Of a DNA stretch of 61,657 nucleotides, positions 39,082-45,615 are shown piece after piece. Source of the DNA: Betaproteobacteria bacterium (GTDB lineage: Bacteria > Pseudomonadota > Gammaproteobacteria > Burkholderiales > JAHFQX01). Below the pieces are notes generated by a model. That model saw nothing but the letters and a program-made list of their open reading frames with translations. It ran no database searches and was not told the origin of the DNA. The stretch is taken from NCBI GenBank assembly GCA_023259135.1, contig JAHFQX010000014.1, positions 1 to 61,657 of the forward strand, given 5' to 3'. Each line of letters begins with the position of its first letter. Position 1 is the first letter of the stretch. The position numbers and the translations under genes were made by a program.

Positions 39082-39657
39082 ATGTTACGGGTCATGCTGG
39101 TGGATGAAAGCCAGGAACGCGCCAAGTTGCTGCGAGAGTCCCTCGTCGCCAGCGGCTACGAAGTAGTGGGGGAACTGGCCGATACCTTGCGGCTCCACCA
39201 GGAAGTCTGCCGTATCAATCCCGACGTCATCATCATTGACAAGGATTCCCCCGACCGGGATACCCTGGAAAATCTATGCGTCGTCTCCCGCGACCAGCCA
39301 CGGCCCATCGTGCTGTTCACCGTCGACAGCAACCAAGAAAAAATCCGCGAGGCCGTGCGGGCCGGGGTCACGGCCTACATCGTGGGAGGACTGTCGGCCG
39401 AGCGGGTGAGGCCCATCGTCGATGTCGCCGTGGCCCGGTTCGAGGCTTATCAGGGGTTGCAAGCGCAACTCGCCGAAACCCAAGCCCGTCTTGCCGACCG
39501 CAAGGTCATCGAGCAGGCCAAGGGCATCCTCATGAAAATTCGCCAAATCCCCGAAGAAACGGCTTACCAACTGTTGCGCCGGGAAGCCATGGCCAGCAAC
39601 CGGCGGATCGGCGATCTCGCCCGGCAAATCATCAGCACCGCGAAATTGCTGGCCTGA
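39082..39657 (+). CDS. nasT: nitrate-responsive antiterminator, REC-ANTAR protein NasT
   Basis: 191 residues. The N-terminal receiver-like domain (about 1-120) reads VMLVDESQERAKLLRESL and DVIIIDKDSPDRDTLENL. After a coiled coil comes the ANTAR RNA-binding domain (about 130-190): LADRKVIEQAKGILMKIRQIPEETAYQLLRREAMASNRRIGDLARQII, with the conserved Ala-Lys-Gly and the late Ala. NasT binds paired hexaloop hairpins in the leader RNA of nitrate assimilation genes and stops termination. In the studied systems it is held inactive by NasS, a nitrate-binding NrtA relative; no nasS lies next to it here. A sigma-54 promoter precedes it and a matching leader follows it. Confidence 0.92.
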   Translation: MLRVMLVDESQERAKLLRESLVASGYEVVGELADTLRLHQEVCRINPDVIIIDKDSPDRDTLENLCVVSRDQPRPIVLFTVDSNQEKIREAVRAGVTAYIVGGLSAERVRPIVDVAVARFEAYQGLQAQLAETQARLADRKVIEQAKGILMKIRQIPEETAYQLLRREAMASNRRIGDLARQIISTAKLLA

Positions 39658-39820
39658 AGCCCTTGTCGGCCGGCAACCCCGTTCGGCCGCACCAAAAGTC
39701 GATCCGCCGACCGGGAGCCGCACCAAAAAAGGGCGCCCAGCCGGCTCCAAGATCCAAGCTCAGTTTCCATAGCGCCCCTCATTTTCCCCACCTTCAATAA
39801 GATCATGGCGATGATTGTGC

Positions 39821-39837
39821 TTGGCATAGGGATTGCT
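39821..39837 (+). promoter_or_regulatory. sigma-54 promoter of the nrtABD operon
   Basis: TTGGCATAGGGATTGCT fits the consensus YTGGCAYR-N4-TTGCW at every defined base, with GG (39823-39824) and GC (39835-39836) ten bases apart. The start of transcription should be near 39848, only about eleven bases before the first ANTAR-type hairpin. Two GCACCAAAA words (39689-39697, 39720-39728), 31 bases apart, lie where NtrC enhancer half-sites would be expected, but that is weak. Confidence 0.8.
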
Positions 39838-39858
39838 TTGGCTTAAGCAGCGCAGCAG

Positions 39859-39913
39859 CCGGCCAAAGACGGTCGGGCAGTCAAGCAAGGCAAGCGGCAG
39901 GCCAACGGCGGTC
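39859..39913 (+). promoter_or_regulatory. ANTAR-target leader RNA: two hexaloop hairpins
   Basis: Hairpin 1: CCGGCC (39859-39864), loop AAAGAC, GGTCGG (39871-39876), six pairs including one G-U. Hairpin 2: GGCC (39900-39903), loop AACGGC, GGTC (39910-39913), four pairs including one G-U. Both loops have six bases with A first and G fourth, the known rule for ANTAR-protein targets. The terminator follows 20 bases later. NasT, encoded just upstream, should bind this RNA. The 23-base link between the hairpins is longer than I expect, so there is some doubt about the second one. Confidence 0.75.
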
Positions 39914-39933
39914 GGCACCAAGGGACAACGAAG

Positions 39934-39970
39934 TCCGCGCCCCGGAAATTTCCGGGGCGCGGATTTTTTT
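39934..39970 (+). terminator. leader terminator before nrtA
   Basis: A perfect 30-base palindrome (arms 39934-39948 and 39949-39963, TCCGCGCCCCGGAAA and its complement) is followed by seven T (39964-39970). It lies between the ANTAR hairpins and the nrtA ribosome site, so it must be read through for expression of nrtABD: the site of the expected NasT antitermination. Confidence 0.92.
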
Positions 39971-40010
39971 GGAAAATTTTTCGGAAGCCACCACTTACGG
40001 AGCGCACCTT

Positions 40011-41273
40011 ATGAACAAGCCGACGCACAAGTCTCGTCCCCCCCACGCCGGACGCCGGGAGATTCTGAAAGCAGGAGGAGCGGCCGCCCTGATGGCTCTG
40101 GTTCCTCCGGGAATCCGCTCTGCCGCCTGGGCGGCCGGCTCGGATGCCCCGGAAAAGAAAGAAGTGAAGATCGGATTCATTCCCCTGACCGATTGCGCTT
40201 CGGTGGTCATCGCCGCGGTCATGGGCTTCGACGAGAAATTCGGCATCAAGATCGTGCCCAGCAAGGAGGCTTCCTGGGCGGCGGTGCGAGACAAGCTGGT
40301 CAACGGCGAACTGGATGCCGCCCATGTGCTTTACGGCCTGATTTACGGCGCACAACTGGGCATCGGCGGCACCAAAAAAGACATGGCGATGCTGATGAAT
40401 CTCAACCACAATGGCCAGGCCATCACCCTTTCCAATCAGCTCCGGGACAAGGGAGCCACCGACGGGACCAAGCTCAAGGCGCTCATCGACAAGGAAAAGC
40501 GGGACTACACCTTCGCCCAGACCTTCCCCACCGGCACCCACGCCATGTGGCTCTATTACTGGCTGGCGGCTCATGGCATCCACCCCTTCAACGACGTCAA
40601 GAACATCACCATCCCTCCGCCGCAGATGGTGGCCAACATGCGGGTCGGCAACATGGACGGCTATTGCGTCGGAGAACCCTGGAACGCCCGGGCCATCCAC
40701 GACAAGGTGGGCTTCACCGCGGTCACCACCCAGGAAATCTGGAAAGACCATCCGGAAAAAGTGCTGGGTAGCACCGCCGAATTCGTCCAGAAGCACCCCA
40801 ACACCGCCCGGGCCATGATCATGGCGGTGCTGGAAGCTTCCAAGTACATCGACACCATGACCCACCGCAAGAAGGTCTCCGACATCATCGCCGACAAGGC
40901 CTATGTGAATACCACCGCCGAGGTCATCGAACAGCGGCTGTTCGGCTTGTACGACAACGGAATCGGCAAGAAGTGGCAGGACGCCAACTACATGAAGTTC
41001 CACAACGACGGGCTGGTGAACTTTCCGTTCCTGTCGGACGGCATGTGGTTCCTGACCCAGCACCGGCGCTGGGGCTTGCTCAAGGCAGATCCCGATTATC
41101 TGGCCGTGGCCAAGAAGGTGAACCGCATCGACCTCTACAAGGAGGCAGCCAGCCAAGTGAAGGTCTCGGTCCCGAAAGATCCACTGCGCAGCTCCAAGCT
41201 GCTGGACGGCGTGGTCTGGGACGGCAACAACCCCAAGGCCTATGCCAGCGGATTCAAGGTGAAAGTCGCGTGA
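40011..41273 (+). CDS. nrtA: nitrate ABC transporter, periplasmic substrate-binding protein (NrtA/NasF type)
   Basis: 420 residues from the ATG at 40011 with GGAG nine bases ahead. A TTG at 39969 in the same frame is ruled out because it lies in the terminator. The start carries a twin-arginine signal (GRREILKAGGAAALMALVPPG), so the protein is exported folded. The binding domain follows: KIGFIPLTDCASVVIAAVMGFDEKFGIKIVPSKEASWAAVRDKLVNGELDAAHVLYG, the NrtA/CmpA pattern with nitrate-contacting residues. GYCVGEPWNARAI is also typical. It captures nitrate or nitrite for NrtB/NrtD. NasS is a cytoplasmic relative; the Tat signal marks this one as the transporter protein. Confidence 0.92.
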   Translation: MNKPTHKSRPPHAGRREILKAGGAAALMALVPPGIRSAAWAAGSDAPEKKEVKIGFIPLTDCASVVIAAVMGFDEKFGIKIVPSKEASWAAVRDKLVNGELDAAHVLYGLIYGAQLGIGGTKKDMAMLMNLNHNGQAITLSNQLRDKGATDGTKLKALIDKEKRDYTFAQTFPTGTHAMWLYYWLAAHGIHPFNDVKNITIPPPQMVANMRVGNMDGYCVGEPWNARAIHDKVGFTAVTTQEIWKDHPEKVLGSTAEFVQKHPNTARAMIMAVLEASKYIDTMTHRKKVSDIIADKAYVNTTAEVIEQRLFGLYDNGIGKKWQDANYMKFHNDGLVNFPFLSDGMWFLTQHRRWGLLKADPDYLAVAKKVNRIDLYKEAASQVKVSVPKDPLRSSKLLDGVVWDGNNPKAYASGFKVKVA

Positions 41274-41310
41274 TAGCGGGCCTTCCCTCGATACTCAAGG
41301 AGCATCCGAC

Positions 41311-42228
41311 ATGAGCGCAGTGATTTTGTCTCACGATAAATTCCAGGAATCCCCGCCCGGCGGGGGACCTCCCCCCGCCGGGGCGGAACCGGCGGAGACT
41401 TCTTCCGCTCCTCCGTCTGCGCCCCCCGAAGCCAAGCGGCCTTCCGGCTGGAATTGGGGCGCAGGAGCGGCCGCCGTCCTCCAGGCAACGCTTCCCGCGC
41501 TGCTGGGACTGGGGCTGTTCATCGCCGTCTGGGCATTGGTGGCCCAGCAAAGCCCGAACCTGCCGGGGCCGGTCAAGACCTGGGCATCCGCGGTCGAGAT
41601 ATTCAGCGATCCGTTTTATCAGAAAGGGCCCAACGACCAGGGCATCGGCTGGAATATCTTGAGCTCCCTGCAGCGGGTCGGCATCGGCTTCGGCATGGCG
41701 GCGCTGGTCGGCATCCCGCTGGGCTTCATGATCGGGCGGTTTCGATTCTTGAGCGACATGACCGCTCCCATCATCAGCCTGCTGCGGCCGGTCTCGCCCC
41801 TGGCCTGGCTGCCCATCGGTCTATTGGTGTTCAAAGCGGCCAACCCGGCGGCCATCTGGGTCATTTTCATTTCCAGCATCTGGCCGATGATCGTCAACAC
41901 GGCCATGGGGGTGCGGCAGATTCCCGAGGACTATCTCAATGTAGCCCGGGTGCTGAAGCTGCCGGAATGGACGGTATTCACCAAGATCCTGTTCCCCGCC
42001 GTGCTGCCCTTCATGCTCACCGGAGTGCGGTTGTCCATCGGCGTGGCCTGGCTGGTGATCGTCGCCGCCGAGATGCTGACGGGGGGCGTGGGCATCGGTT
42101 TCTGGGTATGGGACGAATGGAACAATTTGAACGTCGAGCACATCATCATCGCCATCTTCGTGGTCGGCATCGTCGGCCTGCTGCTGGAGCAAGCGCTGGT
42201 GCTGCTCGCGAAGCGATTTAACTATTGA
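41311..42228 (+). CDS. nrtB: nitrate ABC transporter permease
   Basis: 305 residues. A proline-rich cytoplasmic start of about 45 residues precedes six membrane segments (first at about 57-78, ALLGLGLFIAVWALVAQ). The cytoplasmic loop that contacts the ATPase is seen in MGVRQIPEDYLNVARVLKLPEWTVFTKILFPAVLPFMLTGVRLSIGVAWLVIVAAEML, the EAA-like motif. WDEWNNLNVEHIIIAIFVVG is the standard NrtB end. The ATG at 41311 follows AAGGAGC. Confidence 0.92.
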   Translation: MSAVILSHDKFQESPPGGGPPPAGAEPAETSSAPPSAPPEAKRPSGWNWGAGAAAVLQATLPALLGLGLFIAVWALVAQQSPNLPGPVKTWASAVEIFSDPFYQKGPNDQGIGWNILSSLQRVGIGFGMAALVGIPLGFMIGRFRFLSDMTAPIISLLRPVSPLAWLPIGLLVFKAANPAAIWVIFISSIWPMIVNTAMGVRQIPEDYLNVARVLKLPEWTVFTKILFPAVLPFMLTGVRLSIGVAWLVIVAAEMLTGGVGIGFWVWDEWNNLNVEHIIIAIFVVGIVGLLLEQALVLLAKRFNY

Positions 42229-42237
42229 GGCGCCGTT

Positions 42238-43029
42238 ATGGACAAATACCTGCAACTGGAGCATCTGCACATGGCCTTCCGCACCAAGCACGGCGCGTTC
42301 ACGGCATTGCAAGACGTGAACCTGTCGGTGGCCCAAGGCGAATTCGTGTCGCTGATCGGGCATTCGGGCTGCGGCAAATCCACCCTCCTCAATCTGCTGG
42401 CGGGGCTGCTCACTCCCACCAACGGGGTATTGATCTGCGCCCAGCGGGAAATTTCCGGGCCCGGGCCGGACCGGGGGGTGGTATTCCAAAACCACTCTCT
42501 ATTGCCTTGGCTCACCTGCTTCGAGAACGTCTATTTGGCGGTGGAGCGGGTATTCGGCGGCAAGGAGCCCAAAACCCGCCTCAAGGAGCGCACCCAAGAA
42601 GCTTTGGCTTTGGTTGACCTGTCCCACGCCCAGCACAAGCGGCCCCATGAGATTTCCGGAGGGATGAAACAGCGGGTAGGCATTGCCCGAGCCTTGGCGA
42701 TGCAACCCAAGGTATTGCTCATGGACGAGCCCTTCGGCGCCTTGGATGCGCTGACTCGCGCCCATCTGCAAGACGAGCTGATGAAAATCGTGGCGGCCAC
42801 CCGCAGCACCGTGCTGATGGTGACCCACGACGTGGACGAGGCGGTGCTGCTGTCGGACCGGATCGTCATGATGACCAACGGCCCGGCGGCCACCATCGGC
42901 GACATCCTGACGGTGGATTTGCCTCGCCCCAGGGCCCGCCTAGCCTTGGCCGAAGACCGCCGCTACCATCAATTGCGGGCCGCGGTGCTGGAATTCCTGT
43001 ATCAGAAGCAGATGCGCCCGGCGGCTTAG
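42238..43029 (+). CDS. nrtD: nitrate ABC transporter ATP-binding protein (NrtD/NasD type)
   Basis: 263 residues, one ABC cassette: Walker A GHSGCGKST, Q-loop VVFQNHSLLPWLTCFENVYLAVERVFG, signature ISGGMKQRVGIARAL, Walker B VLLMDEPFGALDALTR and H-loop MVTHDVDEAVLLSDRIVMM. It has no fused binding domain, so it corresponds to NrtD (NasD in Klebsiella) rather than NrtC. It starts nine bases after nrtB and ends the operon; the next gene faces it. Confidence 0.92.
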   Translation: MDKYLQLEHLHMAFRTKHGAFTALQDVNLSVAQGEFVSLIGHSGCGKSTLLNLLAGLLTPTNGVLICAQREISGPGPDRGVVFQNHSLLPWLTCFENVYLAVERVFGGKEPKTRLKERTQEALALVDLSHAQHKRPHEISGGMKQRVGIARALAMQPKVLLMDEPFGALDALTRAHLQDELMKIVAATRSTVLMVTHDVDEAVLLSDRIVMMTNGPAATIGDILTVDLPRPRARLALAEDRRYHQLRAAVLEFLYQKQMRPAA

Positions 43030-43043
43030 CACGGGGAGCGCAA

Positions 43044-44171
43044 TCAGGGCCCCTCCGCGAAACGCCGCTGGATCTCCTCGATCCTGGCGCGGTTGGCGAT
43101 GAGGGCCGCCACGCACCGGGGGTCGAACCGGGTGCCGGAGTGCTCCCGCAGCCAGGAGAAGGCTGCGTCGTTGCTCCAGGGCTCCTTGTAGGAGCGCCGG
43201 CTGGCGAGGGCGTCGAACACGTCGGCCACCGCGGTAATCCGGGCTTCGAGGGGGATCGCGTCGCCCTTGAGCCCCTCCGGATAGCCCGAGCCGTCCACCG
43301 CTTCGTGGTGGTATTGGGCGATATTGCCCAGCATCTCCGCATAAGGCATATGCTCCAGGCCGAAATTCCGGAGCATGACTCCGATGACGTCCTGGCCTTT
43401 CAGCGTGTGCAAACGCATGGCCCGCGCCTCTTCGTCGGTCAGTTTGCCGGTCTTGAGCAACACCCGGTCCGGGATGCCGATCTTTCCCAAGTCGTGGAGC
43501 GAGGCGAACAGAAAAATATGCTCCACCCACTCGTCGTCGATATTCATGGAGCCCGCCAAGCTGCGGGCGATGAGCCGCGCATAGTTGGCGACCCGGTCGA
43601 GGTGGACGCCGGTTTCCAAATCCCGCAGATGGGCGAAGGCGGCTGCGGTGCGCACCGCCGCCGCCAGGCTGCGGGCCGCGGCCAAGTCCATCATCACCAC
43701 CTCGATGATCAGATGGGCCGCGAAATCCAATTCGCCCAGAGCCAGTTCGGTAAAGGCGTGTTTTTGGCAGGAGTCGAAGAACACCACCCCGGAAAACGCC
43801 CCGTTGACCAACATCGGCAAGGTATAGCTGGAGCCGTAGCCATGGGACAGGATGCGCCGGGTATGTTCTTGGGAACTTGCGGCGAACACATCCAGGTCGT
43901 CCACCAGCCGGGGCCGGCCGCGGGCGGCAAGCTCCCGCAGCGATGCGGCTTCGCTCAATGGCGCCTCGTAGTGGCTCAGGACACGACCGTCCCCGCTGCT
44001 GGCGAGGAAGGTCTTCAGCCAGTCGGTCTTGGGATCGTACAGCGCCACGGCGATGCGATCGACGCAGGGAAAGCGCTCCCGCACCGCCCGGTGGATCACG
44101 TCCAGTTTTTCGGAAAGCCTGGCGCGCTTCCCCAGGTCGCTCAACGAATCTTCGTGACCGAACATTTTCAT
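43044..44171 (-). CDS. GAF-HD-GYP protein, probable cyclic-di-GMP phosphodiesterase
   Basis: 375 residues. A GAF-like sensor domain (about 15-165) is followed by an HD-GYP domain (about 170-370). The metal and signature residues are present: HLDRVANYA, HDLGKIGIPD (HD at 226-227), HTLKGQDVI, HHEAVDGSGYPEGLKG (HH at 288-289 and the GYP motif intact) and ADVFDALASRRSYKE. Such proteins break down cyclic-di-GMP. The GAF domain may bind a small ligand or heme. It faces nrtD, 14 bases away, and is divergent from the DUF192 gene. No tie to nitrate is shown by sequence. Confidence 0.9.
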   Translation of the reverse strand: MKMFGHEDSLSDLGKRARLSEKLDVIHRAVRERFPCVDRIAVALYDPKTDWLKTFLASSGDGRVLSHYEAPLSEAASLRELAARGRPRLVDDLDVFAASSQEHTRRILSHGYGSSYTLPMLVNGAFSGVVFFDSCQKHAFTELALGELDFAAHLIIEVVMMDLAAARSLAAAVRTAAAFAHLRDLETGVHLDRVANYARLIARSLAGSMNIDDEWVEHIFLFASLHDLGKIGIPDRVLLKTGKLTDEEARAMRLHTLKGQDVIGVMLRNFGLEHMPYAEMLGNIAQYHHEAVDGSGYPEGLKGDAIPLEARITAVADVFDALASRRSYKEPWSNDAAFSWLREHSGTRFDPRCVAALIANRARIEEIQRRFAEGP

Positions 44172-44324
44172 CGCCCCGCGTGAATCGAACTGCGGCCCAC
44201 AGAGCCGATCTCGGCGAATTCCGCGAAAACATGCAACGCCGGCACCGGAAACGGCCCGCTCGTTGCGGCGGCAAGCCAGCCCCGGTATCGTAGCCCGCCG
44301 ATTTTAGAAAAATAGGAGGTTTCC

Positions 44325-44813
44325 ATGAAATTCCCCGTTCCGCTCCCGCTCGCCGCCATCACCGGGTTACGGCGCCAAGCGTGGGTCGCCGCTTTGCTGG
44401 GTTTGACAGCCCTCGTCCTGGCGAATTCCGCGACGGCTCAAGAGGCCCTGCGTCTGAGCATTCGAGGACACAGCCTGCGGGCCGAGGTTGCCAGCACCGC
44501 CGATGCCCGTTCCATCGGTCTCATGTATCGTAAGTCCCTGCCGGAAAACGAAGGCATGCTGTTCGTCTTTCCGGAGGCGGCTTACCATGGCATGTGGATG
44601 AAAAACACTTACGTCCCGCTGAGCGTGGCTTTCATCGATCGGCAAGGAGCTATCCTCAATATAGCCGATATGACTCCCTTGTCCGAGACTTCCCATACCG
44701 CAGCGGGTTTGGCCGGCTATGCGCTGGAAATGAATCGGGGATGGTTTGCCAAACAAGGCATCCGCCCCGGAGACCGGATCGAGGGGCTAGAAAAAGCTCC
44801 TCGGGGCCGTTGA
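44325..44813 (+). CDS. DUF192 family exported protein
   Basis: 162 residues. A signal peptide of about 38 residues with a long basic start (RRQAWVAALLGLTALVLANSATA) is followed by the DUF192 domain: LRAEVASTADARSIGLMYRKSLPENEGMLFVFPEAAYHGMWMKNTYVPLSVAFID, which is diagnostic. The family forms a small beta barrel; its function is unknown to me. AGGAGG lies six bases before the ATG. It stands alone and ends in a strong hairpin. Confidence 0.9.
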   Translation: MKFPVPLPLAAITGLRRQAWVAALLGLTALVLANSATAQEALRLSIRGHSLRAEVASTADARSIGLMYRKSLPENEGMLFVFPEAAYHGMWMKNTYVPLSVAFIDRQGAILNIADMTPLSETSHTAAGLAGYALEMNRGWFAKQGIRPGDRIEGLEKAPRGR

Positions 44814-44815
44814 AG

Positions 44816-44844
44816 CAACAAGCCCCCGAACCGGGGGCTTGTTG
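44816..44844. terminator. hairpin terminator between converging genes
   Basis: CAACAAGCCCCCG and CGGGGGCTTGTTG form a perfect 13-bp stem with the three-base loop AAC, starting two bases after the DUF192 stop. There is no long T run on either side, but strength and place suggest it ends both the DUF192 gene and the gene facing it. Confidence 0.75.
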
Positions 44845-44881
44845 TTGAACCGAGATCGGACCAGCCGGCCCGAAACGGGAG

Positions 44882-45382
44882 TCAGCCGAAAAATGCAGTT
44901 CTAAACACACCGCCGCTGGCGATCATGAAGAACAGCATCGGCATGGACAGCAGCGTGTTGGTGCGGGAAGCCAGGAAAGCCACCCGGCGAGCCTTGTTCT
45001 TTTCCTCGTCGCTGGCCTGGACCATGCCCAACACTTTTTTCTGATTGGGCCAAATCAGCACCCACACGTTGAACAGCATGATGGTGCCCAGCCATGCGCC
45101 CACTCCGATGGGAACGTAAGCCCGGTCCTGGAACAGGAAGGCATCCAGGAAATGGCTGCCCAGCAGCATCGCCCCCGCCAGCCAGGTCACCAACGCCGCC
45201 CAACGGAAGAACAACAACGCCCGAGGCGCCACATGCTTGCTGATCCCCGCCGCGGTGCCGTCGGCGCCGGCCGCCTTGAGAGCCGCCACCTGGACGAAGT
45301 TGAAGTAATACAGCAGACCGATCCACATCACCCCGGCCATAATGTGCAGCCAGCGGCCCAATCCGTATAGAACAAAGTCCAT
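44882..45382 (-). CDS. urate-hydroxylase-type (PuuD N-terminal-like) membrane protein
   Basis: 166 residues with about four membrane helices. The start FVLYGLGRWLHIMAGVMWIGLLYYFNFVQVAALKAA is the signature of the membrane domain found at the N-terminus of PuuD (formerly Urate_ox_N), with His residues (RWLHIMAG, HVAPRALLFFRWAAL) that could bind heme. FNVWVLIWPNQKKVLGMVQ is also typical. PuuD proper carries a C-terminal cytochrome c domain; it is missing here, so a urate reaction should not be assumed. The ATG at 45382 follows GGGGAG and lies two bases after the stop of the 32-residue gene upstream. Confidence 0.8.
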   Translation of the reverse strand: MDFVLYGLGRWLHIMAGVMWIGLLYYFNFVQVAALKAAGADGTAAGISKHVAPRALLFFRWAALVTWLAGAMLLGSHFLDAFLFQDRAYVPIGVGAWLGTIMLFNVWVLIWPNQKKVLGMVQASDEEKNKARRVAFLASRTNTLLSMPMLFFMIASGGVFRTAFFG

Positions 45383-45384
45383 GG

Positions 45385-45483
45385 CTAGCTCCCCATCGCG
45401 GTTTTGACAATGAAATACAGTACCAGGGTAACGACAAGGCCGGATATCACCGTGCCCCACAAAGAGTCGAGCGGATTTTGCAT
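45385..45483 (-). CDS. small single-span membrane protein, 32 residues
   Basis: MQNPLDSLWGTVISGLVVTL then VLYFIVKTAMGS: one hydrophobic helix (about 10-27) flanked by a short polar start and a Lys. GGAGGAAG, a near-perfect ribosome site, lies three bases before the ATG. The stop TAG lies two bases before the PuuD-like ATG, so translation is coupled. A promoter candidate sits upstream. I do not recognise the family. By place it could be a small partner or assembly subunit of the downstream membrane protein, as found in several oxidase complexes, but that is inference. Confidence 0.7.
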   Translation of the reverse strand: MQNPLDSLWGTVISGLVVTLVLYFIVKTAMGS

Positions 45484-45537
45484 GGTCTTCCTCCAGGAAA
45501 AATAACTAACGAACGGCGGGCGGTTATCCCAGTTCGA

Positions 45538-45566
45538 AGTCTAGCGAATCCGCCCTTGGCCGGCAA
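45538..45566 (-). promoter_or_regulatory. candidate sigma-70 promoter of the small-ORF/PuuD-like operon
   Basis: Read on the minus strand: TTGCCG (45566-45561), 17 bases, TAGACT (45543-45538). Spacing is ideal and the -10 has four of six consensus bases. The start codon lies some 55 bases further on. Confidence 0.5.
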
Positions 45567-45615
45567 TAGTTGAGTCGTTTAATCGGTTATTTTTTCAAGG
45601 GCCGCCATCAATTCG

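Noticed and set aside
39969-40010. TTG at 39969 as the nrtA start
   Set aside because: It lies in the T run of the leader terminator and would hide the Tat signal behind 14 extra residues; the ATG at 40011 has GGAG at the right distance.
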